Made by a program: the position numbers and the translations under genes. Shown in pieces: positions 7,505 to 15,980 of a DNA stretch of 39,359 bases (position 1 is its first letter; each line of letters opens with the position of its first letter). Under the pieces are notes generated by a model that was given only the letters and a program-made list of their open reading frames with translations, had not been told where the DNA came from and did not search any database. This DNA comes from Nitrosomonas sp. (GTDB lineage: Bacteria; Pseudomonadota; Gammaproteobacteria; Burkholderiales; Nitrosomonadaceae). Location of the stretch: assembly GCA_019635215.1 (NCBI GenBank), contig JAHBZZ010000026.1:1-39359 (forward strand), written 5' to 3'.

Positions 7505-8029
7505 ATGGCTCAGTTCAGTGTCAACGCATCGCGTTTCGATCCTTACAAAAACTTCAAATTCCGTGTGAAATGGGATGGCCGTTATGTCGCGGGAATCAGC
7601 AAGGTGGGCGCGCTCAAGCGTTCGACCGAACTCGTCGAGCATCGCGAAGGCGGTGATCCCTCCACGTCGCGTAAATCACCCGGCCGCAACAAATACGAGG
7701 CCATTACGCTCGAGCGGGGCGTGACCCATGACACCGAGTTCGAAAAATGGGCCAACAAGGTCTGGAATTTCGGTTCCGGATTGGGGGCTGAAGTCTCGCT
7801 CAAGGATTTCCGCAAGGATCTCATCATCGAGGTCTACAACGAAGCCGGTCAACTGGCTATTGCGTATAAGGTTTTCCGTTGCTGGGTGTCCGAATATCAG
7901 GCTTTGCCCGATCTCGATGCGAATGCCAACGCAGTAGCGATTCAGACAATCAAGCTCGAAAATGAAGGCTGGGAACGTGACTACGAAGTCGCCGAACCGG
8001 CGGAACCCAGTTTTACCGAGCCTGCCTGA
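7505..8029 (+). CDS. Inner tube protein (Pvc1/Afp1-type, T4 gp19 family)
   Basis: A 174-residue tube protein expected to form stacked hexameric rings inside the sheath. The opening FDPYKNFKFRVKWDG and the motifs HREGGDPSTSRKSPG, ITLERGVTHD and FEKWANKVW are characteristic of the T4 gp19-like tube family. A start with AAGGAG 7 nt before the ATG is clear. A single tube gene is seen; AFP and PVC have a second, baseplate-proximal paralogue, here probably replaced by the CIS_tube-domain protein at 21789. It is followed 8 nt later by the hub chaperone gene. Confidence 0.95.
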   Translation: MAQFSVNASRFDPYKNFKFRVKWDGRYVAGISKVGALKRSTELVEHREGGDPSTSRKSPGRNKYEAITLERGVTHDTEFEKWANKVWNFGSGLGAEVSLKDFRKDLIIEVYNEAGQLAIAYKVFRCWVSEYQALPDLDANANAVAIQTIKLENEGWERDYEVAEPAEPSFTEPA

Positions 8030-8037
8030 GTACCATC

Positions 8038-8748
8038 ATGCTGAATTTCTCTCCGGCACAGATACTGGAAGTGTGGGAAAGCGGCGCAAGGCGGCATCCA
8101 TTGGATCGCGCTTTATTGCTCCTGCACCGGATGCAGGCGGATATGGTGTTGCCGGATCTGGCCGATCTTTCCATCGGACAGCGTGATCAGCGATTGCTGA
8201 CATTGCGCCGCCAGTTGTTTGGCCGTGAATTGCCGGGTTACGTCGATTGCCCTGTATGCAGGACACGATTGGAATTTACGCTGGATACGGAAGCATTCCG
8301 TAGCACAGTCAATCATCATTCGGTTGAAGTGGACGGGTTGTTCGTACGCCAGCCCACCAGCCGGGATCTGGCCAGCGTAATGAAAGAATCCGGCCCTGAA
8401 CAGGCGGCTTACCGGTTGGCGCAGCGATGCTGTGTCGCCGTGGCGGAGGAATCACCGCATGAATTGCCGGTATTGAGCGCTGCCCAGGTCGCAAAAATTG
8501 AATCCATACTGGCCGAAATCGATACGGCGGCTGACAGTGTGCTGGATTTTACCTGTGCGCACTGTCATCACACCTGGCAAACGCCGTTCGATATCGGCGA
8601 TTATCTGTGGCGCGAGATCGAACGGTATGCGGGTAAGCTTATGCATGATATTCACACACTTGCTCGTGCCTATGGCTGGAATGAGCATGACATACTCGAA
8701 TTGAGCGATGTCCGCCGTGCTGCGTATATTGACCGGGTGCTGGCATGA
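8038..8748 (+). CDS. T4 gp28-like baseplate hub assembly chaperone with Zn-finger pairs
   Basis: A 236-residue protein matching in layout the phage T4-type baseplate hub assembly chaperone often found in eCIS clusters. Two Cys pairs, CPVC (about residue 72) and CAHCHH (about 175), can form one zinc site, with a helical domain between them (RDLASVMKESGPEQAAYRLAQR) and a helical tail (WREIERYAGKLMHDIHTLARAYGW). In T4 the related protein helps assemble the central hub and is not abundant in the particle. The stop overlaps the next start by 4 nt. No signal peptide. The name rests on family resemblance and position. Confidence 0.8.
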   Translation: MLNFSPAQILEVWESGARRHPLDRALLLLHRMQADMVLPDLADLSIGQRDQRLLTLRRQLFGRELPGYVDCPVCRTRLEFTLDTEAFRSTVNHHSVEVDGLFVRQPTSRDLASVMKESGPEQAAYRLAQRCCVAVAEESPHELPVLSAAQVAKIESILAEIDTAADSVLDFTCAHCHHTWQTPFDIGDYLWREIERYAGKLMHDIHTLARAYGWNEHDILELSDVRRAAYIDRVLA

Positions 8749-9587
8749 GTGGTTATTTCCAGCGGCTGATCGCACGCAGCATGGGTACGGGATCGGATGT
8801 ACGTCCGTTATCGCCTCAGCCCTATGCGGATTTACCGCATGAAAAATTACAAACCGGTAACGACGCGCCGCTTACCATTATCAATACACCGCATTCAGCA
8901 GGTACCGCAGAAGCGGTTGATTCCGCAGCCAGGGGTAAGGTGCCGCTGGCTGAAACAACCGGTGTAGCTAACACAATAGGCGCAACTGGTACTGCGGGCA
9001 CAAGTGATTCAAGCGATTCACCCGTTTCGATACGGCATACTGACGCCTCTGTTGTGACGGACGGCATGCCTGGCACCCGGACAACAGCGGCCGGAGCAAT
9101 GATTGATTCACTGCCCGATAGCATCAGCGGAGCAATTCCGCAGCATCCACCACACGCGGTTGTTAACCATAAACCGCTGTTGGGGCCGCATGCTGTCAAC
9201 CGTGAAGAGACGGTTGACAGGCCGGCCGAGCAGGCGGCTCAGCGCGCAGCGGGAGAAGCAACCGAAGCAACAGAAGCCTTTCATCTGATGCCGTTACAGC
9301 CGCCCTCTTTGGCGCACAATACCGTTTCATCCTCAACGGTTGCCCCGTTTTCGCCATTTTCTCCGGTGCGCGCCGAAACAGCCGCGCTGTCACAAACGCA
9401 CTTATCCGCACCAGGGCAGTATAACCATCAACCGGCGGTATCTGAATCACCCACGATACAAGTAACGATCGGGCGCGTTGAGATTCGCGCTGCTGTCGCC
9501 TCGGCGCCTGCCCGGAAAACATCAGCCAGATCGCCGGCAATGAATCTGGATGACTATCTGAAACAGCGCAACGGAGGGCGGCGATGA
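8745..9587 (+). CDS. Disordered eCIS protein with short conserved ends
   Basis: A 280-residue protein that is mostly low-complexity, rich in Ala, Thr, Ser, Pro and Gly, and predicted to be disordered from about residue 20 to 240. Only the ends look constrained: YFQRLIARSMG at the N-terminus, and a C-terminal segment with a beta strand (IQVTIGRVEIRAAVA) followed by a helical motif (MNLDDYLKQRNGGRR). Proteins of this form, with a similar C-terminal DDYL motif, recur between the hub chaperone and the terminator gene in other eCIS clusters, as I recall. A flexible linker or scaffolding role is inference. It overlaps both neighbours by 4 nt, so it is translationally coupled. Confidence 0.85.
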   Translation: MSGYFQRLIARSMGTGSDVRPLSPQPYADLPHEKLQTGNDAPLTIINTPHSAGTAEAVDSAARGKVPLAETTGVANTIGATGTAGTSDSSDSPVSIRHTDASVVTDGMPGTRTTAAGAMIDSLPDSISGAIPQHPPHAVVNHKPLLGPHAVNREETVDRPAEQAAQRAAGEATEATEAFHLMPLQPPSLAHNTVSSSTVAPFSPFSPVRAETAALSQTHLSAPGQYNHQPAVSESPTIQVTIGRVEIRAAVASAPARKTSARSPAMNLDDYLKQRNGGRR

Positions 9588-10867
9588 GCAACGCACTGGC
9601 GGTTGCAACGGTCACCACGGCGCTGGCGCAAATTGTCCGGGCTGCTGTGCAATCGATATTGCCCGGCGCGGATGTCTTGACCGAACGGCCTGACGCCACA
9701 CTGCTGGCTCAACCGCGTGTCCGGCTGTTCCTGTATCAGGTGTCGCCCAGCAGCGCGCTCAGGAATAACGATCTGCCCACACGTACAGCCAACGGCCATT
9801 TGGTAAAACGGCCTGTAGCCGCACTGGATCTGTACTACCTGCTGGCATTTTATGGTAATGAGAACAATCTCGAACCGCAGCAGATGCTCGGTGCAACGGT
9901 GCGCGATATCCATGCAAAACCGGTGCTGATGCGGCAGATGATCGAGGACGCCATTGCCAGCGAACCCTTTCTGGCGGCATCCAATCTGGCCGATGCGGTG
10001 GAGCAGATTAAATTTACACCGCTATCCCTTTCTCTGGAGGAGCTCTCAAAACTCTGGTCGGTGTTTTTCCAGGCACCGTATGCCTTGTCGGTGGCTTATC
10101 AGGGTACGGTTATTCTGATCGAAAGCGAGGAAAGCCCATTGACGCCGATGCCCGTCCTGCGGCGCGGTGCGGATGACCGTGGTGTCCGTATTCTGCTGGG
10201 TCCGTTTCCGGCTATTGACACCATTCATGTCGGCGTGCCCGAGGAAGCTGCACAGCGTCCGCGCGCAGCTTCCTATCCCAGTGCGCGATTGGGCACGGTT
10301 TTGACCATCACCGGGCGCAATCTTAGCGGGGAAAGCGTGCAGGTACGATTCAGCCATACACGTTTGCCCGTCACGAGAACGATTACGATTCCACCGAGCG
10401 ACCGGTCAGGATCCGAATTGACAGTGACACTGGCAGACGATGCGCCGGCGCAAACCGACTGGGCTGCCGGACTTTATAGCGTCGTCGTGATGGTGCAGAA
10501 CGGGGCTGCCGAACATACCAGCAATCAACTTCCGCTATCGTTTGCACCGAAGATAAACAGCATAACGCCACCCAATCCGGTTGTGCGCGATGGTGGCGGG
10601 AACGTTGCCCTGACGATTGCCTGCGGCCCTGAGGTACGTCCCGCTCAGCGTGTGGCATTGCTCATTGCCGATCGGGAAGTGCCCGCACAGAATCATCCCG
10701 TTGATACGGATACTTTGCAGTTCATCGTTGAGACCGCGCCGGTTGTGACAGATGCGCTCGTACGGCTGCGTATTGACGGCGTGGACAGTTTGCCGTTTAT
10801 ACGTCAGACAGTACCGCCGCCACCGCGTCTGGTCTTTGACGACAATCAAAGGGTCACCATCCTATGA
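9584..10867 (+). CDS. Tail terminator/cap protein (Pvc16-like, DUF4255) with Ig-like domains
   Basis: A 427-residue protein. Residues about 7-185 match the Pvc16 N-terminal (DUF4255) domain, with PRVRLFLYQVSPSSALRNND, ALDLYYLLAFYG and EQIKFTPLSLSLEELSKLWS; in PVC and AFP this protein caps the far end of the tube and sheath and sets the length. Residues about 225-412 form two IPT/TIG-like Ig folds (GTVLTITGRNLSG; INSITPPNPVVRDG), which AFP16 and PVC16 lack. Ig-like decorations on the cap could contact the envelope or host surface. It overlaps the next gene by 4 nt. Confidence 0.9.
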   Translation: MSNALAVATVTTALAQIVRAAVQSILPGADVLTERPDATLLAQPRVRLFLYQVSPSSALRNNDLPTRTANGHLVKRPVAALDLYYLLAFYGNENNLEPQQMLGATVRDIHAKPVLMRQMIEDAIASEPFLAASNLADAVEQIKFTPLSLSLEELSKLWSVFFQAPYALSVAYQGTVILIESEESPLTPMPVLRRGADDRGVRILLGPFPAIDTIHVGVPEEAAQRPRAASYPSARLGTVLTITGRNLSGESVQVRFSHTRLPVTRTITIPPSDRSGSELTVTLADDAPAQTDWAAGLYSVVVMVQNGAAEHTSNQLPLSFAPKINSITPPNPVVRDGGGNVALTIACGPEVRPAQRVALLIADREVPAQNHPVDTDTLQFIVETAPVVTDALVRLRIDGVDSLPFIRQTVPPPPRLVFDDNQRVTIL

Positions 10868-12882
10868 ACGATCTCGCAACCTGGTACAAAACCAATGATG
10901 AATACCTGTCAGCCGCCCTGGTCTGGTTGCGCTTGAGATTGACGCGTTTGATCGGGCAACAGCAAACGGGGAACGCTATCCCGTCCGCTTCGGAAACGGC
11001 TCCGGTCAGCGATACGCAAATCGAGCAGGCCGCGACTGCCATGCAACAAATCGCGACATTGGATCTGTCACCTGCGCTGGTTATTTTGAGTAACCGATTG
11101 GGATTGGGGCCGTTTGAGACGCAGATTCTGTTGCTGTGTGCAGCCATGGAGTTCGATACGCGCATGGGTGCACTCTGTGCCCAGGCGCAAAATGATGTGG
11201 CACGCCCTTATCCGACTTTTGCGCTGGCGCTGGCTTTGTTTGATGATCCTGTGTGGGAAGCGCTTTCTCCGGAACGCCCGTTGCGTTACTGGCAGTTGAT
11301 TGAAATCAATCAATCGGCGGCACAACCGCTGACGGTCAGCGCATTACGCGCGGATGAGCGTGTGGTGAACTACATCAAGGGACTCAATTATCTGGATGAC
11401 CGCTTAAAACCATGGGTTGTGCCCATGACCGGTTCCGTGGATGCGTTACCGTTTTCTCAGCAGCAGCAAGCTGAAAACATTGTCCGCTACATCCGGGCGG
11501 CTGTTCACGAATGGCCCATTGTGAATCTGCTTGGCGCGGATTCAGCCAGTAAACGCACGATTGCCAAACAGGCTGCACAAGCGCTGGGGTTGAATGTTTA
11601 TCGATTGTCCGCCGAGGTATTGCCGGCTTCATGGCGCGAGTTGGAAACATTCGCGCGGCTGTACCAGCGTGAAAGCTATCTGTTGCCCATTGCCCTGTAT
11701 CTGGAGGTGCCGGACGGTGACAAAGCACTGCCTGCAGTCAATCATTTTCTGGCCAGATCAAGCGGTCTGGTATTCATCGATACGCGGGAATCCTGGTTGC
11801 AGATAGAACGCGATGTGCTGACCATCGATATCGCAAAACCGGCGGCAACGGAACAAGCCGCTTTGTGGCAGCAAACATTAGGCCAGCATGCGGGTACGAT
11901 GCCCGTGCTGCTGGCCGGGCAATTCAACCTGAATGCGGCTGAAATACAGCGCATCGCGCATAACGCTTCAGGGGCGGACGCAGGCAATGGGGATGGACAG
12001 TCATTCCGGGATAGCGTTTGGCATACCTGCTTGATCGTCGTTCGTCCGCGTCTGGATACACTGGCACAGCGGCTGGAAGTGAAAGTGCGTACCTGGGAAG
12101 ATTTGGTATTACCGGATATGGAAAAGCATGCACTGCAGCAAATCGTGAATCAGGTAGGGCAGCGTCACCTTGTGTATGATCAATGGGGATTCGGTCGCAG
12201 AATGAGCCGTGGCTTGGGCATCAGTGCGCTGTTTGCGGGGGAGAGCGGCACCGGAAAAACACTCGCGGCCGAAGTGATCGCGCATCGGTTGAGATTCAAT
12301 TTGTACCGTATCGATTTGTCGCAGGTCATCAGTAAATATATTGGGGAAACCGAGAAAAATCTGCGCAAGCTGTTCGATGCCGCGGAAGATGGCGGCACCA
12401 TTCTGTTTTTTGACGAAGCGGATGCCCTGTTCGGCAAGCGCAGCGAAGTCAAAGACAGCCATGACCGCTACGCCAATATCGAGATCAACTACCTGTTGCA
12501 GCGCATGGAGGCTTACCAGGGTCTCGCGATTCTGGCGACCAATATGAAAAATGCGCTTGACACCGCTTTTATGCGCCGCCTGCGTTTCATCGTCAATTTC
12601 CCGTTTCCGGGTATTCCTGAACGCAAACGGATCTGGGAAACCGCTTTTCCTGAAGAAACCGCAAAGGAAACATTGGATTATGCACGTCTGGCACGCTTCA
12701 ATCTGACCGGCGGCAGTATTCAGAATATCGCGATCAATGCGGCCTTTCTGGCCGCGAGCGCAGGGAGCCGCGTAACCATGCCTTTGATTCTGGAGGCGGT
12801 ACGCAGTGAATTCCGGAAACTGGAGAAACCGATCAACGAGGCTGAGTTTCGGCTCATACAAGCGGTGGAGGTGAATGCATGA
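10864..12882 (+). CDS. AAA+ ATPase of the eCIS (Pvc15/Afp15-like)
   Basis: A 672-residue protein. The C-terminal AAA+ module has Walker A GESGTGKT at about 459-466, Walker B FFDEAD near 515, sensor I ILATNMKNALD and the arginine pair FMRRLRF. Upstream lies a helical region (DLSPALVILSNRLGL, PFETQILLLC) and a second AAA-like domain at about 215-370 whose P-loop is degenerate (GADSASKRT), so only one ring is likely catalytic. In PVC and AFP this ATPase is required for assembly or cargo loading but is not part of the mature particle. It is the last structural gene but one before the cargo block, which fits a role in loading. Confidence 0.93.
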   Translation: MNDLATWYKTNDEYLSAALVWLRLRLTRLIGQQQTGNAIPSASETAPVSDTQIEQAATAMQQIATLDLSPALVILSNRLGLGPFETQILLLCAAMEFDTRMGALCAQAQNDVARPYPTFALALALFDDPVWEALSPERPLRYWQLIEINQSAAQPLTVSALRADERVVNYIKGLNYLDDRLKPWVVPMTGSVDALPFSQQQQAENIVRYIRAAVHEWPIVNLLGADSASKRTIAKQAAQALGLNVYRLSAEVLPASWRELETFARLYQRESYLLPIALYLEVPDGDKALPAVNHFLARSSGLVFIDTRESWLQIERDVLTIDIAKPAATEQAALWQQTLGQHAGTMPVLLAGQFNLNAAEIQRIAHNASGADAGNGDGQSFRDSVWHTCLIVVRPRLDTLAQRLEVKVRTWEDLVLPDMEKHALQQIVNQVGQRHLVYDQWGFGRRMSRGLGISALFAGESGTGKTLAAEVIAHRLRFNLYRIDLSQVISKYIGETEKNLRKLFDAAEDGGTILFFDEADALFGKRSEVKDSHDRYANIEINYLLQRMEAYQGLAILATNMKNALDTAFMRRLRFIVNFPFPGIPERKRIWETAFPEETAKETLDYARLARFNLTGGSIQNIAINAAFLAASAGSRVTMPLILEAVRSEFRKLEKPINEAEFRLIQAVEVNA

Positions 12883-13136
12883 ATATCAAACTGCATATCG
12901 ACCGGTTAGTGCTGGATGGCCTTGATTTTCCGCCTGATCAACAGCAAGTGTTACAAACCAGCGTGGTGAACGAATTGACCCGGCTGTTGGGCGAAGGGGG
13001 ATTGGCGCCGCATCTTGCCGGGGGCATTGCTCTGGTACGGCTGTCCGCTGGTGATATCCAGGTAACGGACAACCGCCCGGCGCAACTGGGCCGGCAAATT
13101 GCACAATTGGTCTATGGAGGTATGGGTCATGAATAA
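12879..13136 (+). CDS. Conserved 85-aa eCIS-associated protein
   Basis: A compact 85-residue protein coupled to the ATPase by a 4-nt overlap and to the first DUF4157 gene by an 8-nt overlap. It begins with a strand (IKLHIDRLVLDGL), followed by a helix (QQVLQTSVVNELTRLL), a Gly-rich turn and a C-terminal helix (LGRQIAQLVYGGMG). Short proteins of this pattern sit directly after the ATPase in other eCIS clusters, as I recall, so it may be a cofactor or a chaperone for loading cargo. No enzymatic motif is visible and function is unknown. Confidence 0.85.
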   Translation: MNIKLHIDRLVLDGLDFPPDQQQVLQTSVVNELTRLLGEGGLAPHLAGGIALVRLSAGDIQVTDNRPAQLGRQIAQLVYGGMGHE

Positions 13137-14304
13137 AACGGATGCTCGGCTCGTCAGAACGGCAGGTTTTTTACCACTGACTCAAGGTGCTCAAAGTATT
13201 CAGGGCGTACTGCAACGCAAGTGCGCCTGTGGCAATCATACGATTGCGGGCGGGGAATGCGCAGAGTGCAACCGGAAAAAACAAGCTTTGCAGCGCAAGG
13301 CATCCGACCGGAACCCGGTATCCGGAGCTGAAGTGTCGTCTATCGCGCCGCCTATCGTCCACGCTGTTCTGCGTTCGTCCGGTCAACCGCTTGATGCACA
13401 GACGCAGGCTTTGATGGCATTCAAATTCGGACAGGATTTCAGCCGGGTGCGGGTGCATACTGGTACGCAGGCAGCGGAGTCGGCGCGGCAGGTTAACGCA
13501 TTGGCTTATACGGTCGGGCAGGATATCGTATTCGGAAACGGGCGGTATTCACCCCATACACGTGAAGGACAACAATTGGTGGCGCATGAGCTCGTGCACA
13601 CGATTCAGCAGGATGGGCGCAGGACTTCCATGGCTGGCACGCTCAGAATCGGCAACCCGGGTGATCGTTACGAACAGGAAGCGGACCGTGTTGCTGATCA
13701 GATAGTGGCGGCACCGGCGCAATCCGCGCCTGGCGGCGTGCATCTGCCGCCGCACGCAGGGCCGCTTCAGGTTGCCCGGTTAGTGGCGGACGCTGAGGGA
13801 GCTGCGGAACCGCTGATTCCGCTGGAATCGGGTGCAACGCCAATGGCCAGGGGACCGGAATGCAGCCGGCAGCGCAACCGTGGCCAAAGCCTTCCTTTGG
13901 TGAGAACCGCTTTCCGAGGCGAACGTGGTTTCGCCTATATTCCTTCAGATGGTCATCCCGGGCCAGGCGGGCTGTTAGTCACCGGAAATTCCGTTTCAAT
14001 CAAGATCAGTGCGCGCTGGGAGGAGCAGATTCCCGATCCGGATCAAAGGCCGCCTGATCAGCGCAGCAGGCGAGCGGACCGCCCGCAATACTACCTGAGC
14101 TTTAACGGATGGGTTGATGATTGTGATTCTACGAATGCAGGCGGCCCGGCTTCTTCGATTCAAACCGCAAATCTTGCCATCGGTACAGAGCATACCGTTA
14201 ACCTGGCGAGCCTGATACCGGGTAGATATGGTTTGCAGGTCAATCCTTCTACGGCATCGGCTGAACCCAATCGTGTTCTTGCCGGAACGTGCGAAGTGAC
14301 TTAG
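13129..14304 (+). CDS. DUF4157 (eCIS-core) protein 1, putative cargo with unknown beta-rich C-terminus
   Basis: A 391-residue protein. The start at 13129 has GGAGG 8 nt upstream; the frame is open to 13099 but lacks an RBS. Residues 30-57 form a Cys module (CAC at 32-34, CAEC at 44-47), probably a small zinc ribbon. Residues about 75-162 are the DUF4157 core, with FKFGQDFSRVRVHTG and HELVH at 153-157, a zinc-protease-type HExxH. The family motif YEQEADRVADQI comes after the core (181-192), the reverse of the three paralogues. The C-terminus (about 235-391) is beta-rich with no known motif. No signal peptide: DUF4157 proteins are associated with eCIS and thought to be cargo. Confidence 0.9.
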   Translation: MNKTDARLVRTAGFLPLTQGAQSIQGVLQRKCACGNHTIAGGECAECNRKKQALQRKASDRNPVSGAEVSSIAPPIVHAVLRSSGQPLDAQTQALMAFKFGQDFSRVRVHTGTQAAESARQVNALAYTVGQDIVFGNGRYSPHTREGQQLVAHELVHTIQQDGRRTSMAGTLRIGNPGDRYEQEADRVADQIVAAPAQSAPGGVHLPPHAGPLQVARLVADAEGAAEPLIPLESGATPMARGPECSRQRNRGQSLPLVRTAFRGERGFAYIPSDGHPGPGGLLVTGNSVSIKISARWEEQIPDPDQRPPDQRSRRADRPQYYLSFNGWVDDCDSTNAGGPASSIQTANLAIGTEHTVNLASLIPGRYGLQVNPSTASAEPNRVLAGTCEVT

Positions 14305-14325
14305 GCGGCTGGAACAGGTGAAAAT

Positions 14326-15924
14326 ATGTATAGAGCCATGATTGCAACCCAGCAACAAACGACGGTTAAGCCGCCGCAGGTCTTGCCTGCCATGCGGATG
14401 AACAGGCTGCAGCGCAAACTGACAGTGGGTGCGCGTCATGACCCGCTGGAACGGGAAGCCGACCGGATTGCTGATCAGGTGCTGGCAATGCCGGCGCCGG
14501 TCGCGGATAGCCGTGCACCCTTGCACATTCAACGTTACTCGGAACAAGCAAGCGGGCAGGTGGATGCAGTGCCCGATACGGTTAATCAGGCGCTGGCTGC
14601 TCACGGCAGGCCGCTTGAACCGGCGTTACGGCAGGATATGGAGCATCGTTTCGGCCATGATTTCTCTCAAGTAAAAATACATGCTGGCGGCGTTGCCGGA
14701 CAATCGGCGCGCGCGGTGAATGCGCAGGCCTATACAGTGGGAAGCGACATTGTATTCGGCGCCGGGCAGTTCGCACCGGCAACGCATGCGGGACGGCGGT
14801 TACTGGCGCATGAGCTGACGCATGTGATCCAGCAATCAGCGGGTATATCTCCCACGATGCAAAGACAACCGGACAAGGATAAGAAGGAACCCTCCAGCGA
14901 GGTTGGCAAAGCACTTAAAAAAAACGGCCTGTTTAAAAAATTACCCGAATTTGCCCAGGAAAAAATACTGGACGAAATTGATAAGGCGCCTGAAACGATT
15001 ACTCAGGAAATCTTTGACCGGATCATCGATCTCGCGCCCATTGATTCGCAATACAAAGACGGATTGAAAAAAGCCGGTGAAGCGATCATTAAAACCATTA
15101 CGGGCAGGAAGCCGCCTTCCACCAGTAAATGCGACATACCCGGCTACCATGAAGGCACGTCTTCCACTTACAAAGGCATGTGCTGCAGCAGCACCATCGA
15201 AAGTGCAGCCACGTGCTGCCCGAAAGATAAATTCGCACCTAACAATTCGCCCGTTTGCTGTGCAGCGGATGAATTTGTCACGGCCAGCTACAAATGCGAA
15301 AAGATATCCGCTGTTGATCCCGGCAGTATCTGCATACCGCCCGGCAAAAAAGATGCCCTGGGCAAATGCTGCATGCCACCGCTCGAAGTCATCGATGGCT
15401 TGTGCGTGAGTCCGCCGCCGCAGCAGCCGGAATCCAAACCGGAATCACCGGCCCGGCCATTCAGCCTGACATTTACGGTGGGCGTGATTGATGACTACGA
15501 TATCGATCAGTCTGTCATCAACAGCCGGCAGAAGCCGCATTTCGATAAAGTGAAGAGCCAGATTCATCAGTTTGTCGAAACTTGCCCGGCCAGCATCATA
15601 ACAATCACCGGGTTTGCGGATAAACCCGGAACGGAGGAGCACAATCTGGGCCTTGGGCAGCGCAGGGCCGATCACGTTAAATTCCTGCTCCAACTCGATC
15701 TGATGAAAATCAGCACCGGCGGTATATCTCCGCTGATTCTTGCGCGCTCGGAGGGGGAAAGTAATCCGGTAGACGTCGAGGCGGGTGAAAAATTCTCTGC
15801 ACGGAACAGGCGCGTGGAAATTGAATTTAATTCCATCTGTCCGCCGCTGGGCAGTACGCCTTTGATAAAACCGTTGAATGTTAGCCCTTTTCAGTTGCGC
15901 AGCCCGCAGCAATTCAGTTTTTAA
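14326..15924 (+). CDS. DUF4157 protein 2, putative cargo with Cys-rich and OmpA-like C-terminal domains
   Basis: A 532-residue protein. It has DPLEREADRIADQV at 39-52 and a DUF4157 core at about 82-170 with HELTH at 162-166. It lacks the N-terminal Cys module present in the other three. A charged helical stretch (about 180-260) leads to a Cys-rich segment (about 265-365, including repeated CC pairs such as MCCSS, TCCPK, VCCAA, KCCMP), probably disulphide-bonded or metal-binding. Residues about 378-504 resemble an OmpA-type peptidoglycan-binding domain (ITITGFADKPGTEEHNLGLG, RNRRVEIEF). Delivery to a cell wall or periplasm would make sense of this set. No signal peptide. It starts 22 nt after the previous gene. 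Confidence 0.88.
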   Translation: MYRAMIATQQQTTVKPPQVLPAMRMNRLQRKLTVGARHDPLEREADRIADQVLAMPAPVADSRAPLHIQRYSEQASGQVDAVPDTVNQALAAHGRPLEPALRQDMEHRFGHDFSQVKIHAGGVAGQSARAVNAQAYTVGSDIVFGAGQFAPATHAGRRLLAHELTHVIQQSAGISPTMQRQPDKDKKEPSSEVGKALKKNGLFKKLPEFAQEKILDEIDKAPETITQEIFDRIIDLAPIDSQYKDGLKKAGEAIIKTITGRKPPSTSKCDIPGYHEGTSSTYKGMCCSSTIESAATCCPKDKFAPNNSPVCCAADEFVTASYKCEKISAVDPGSICIPPGKKDALGKCCMPPLEVIDGLCVSPPPQQPESKPESPARPFSLTFTVGVIDDYDIDQSVINSRQKPHFDKVKSQIHQFVETCPASIITITGFADKPGTEEHNLGLGQRRADHVKFLLQLDLMKISTGGISPLILARSEGESNPVDVEAGEKFSARNRRVEIEFNSICPPLGSTPLIKPLNVSPFQLRSPQQFSF

Positions 15925-15980
15925 GCGATGAGCGAAGCATGGCATGAACTGATCAGGCGGATAAATGAACAGGTGAGCAA

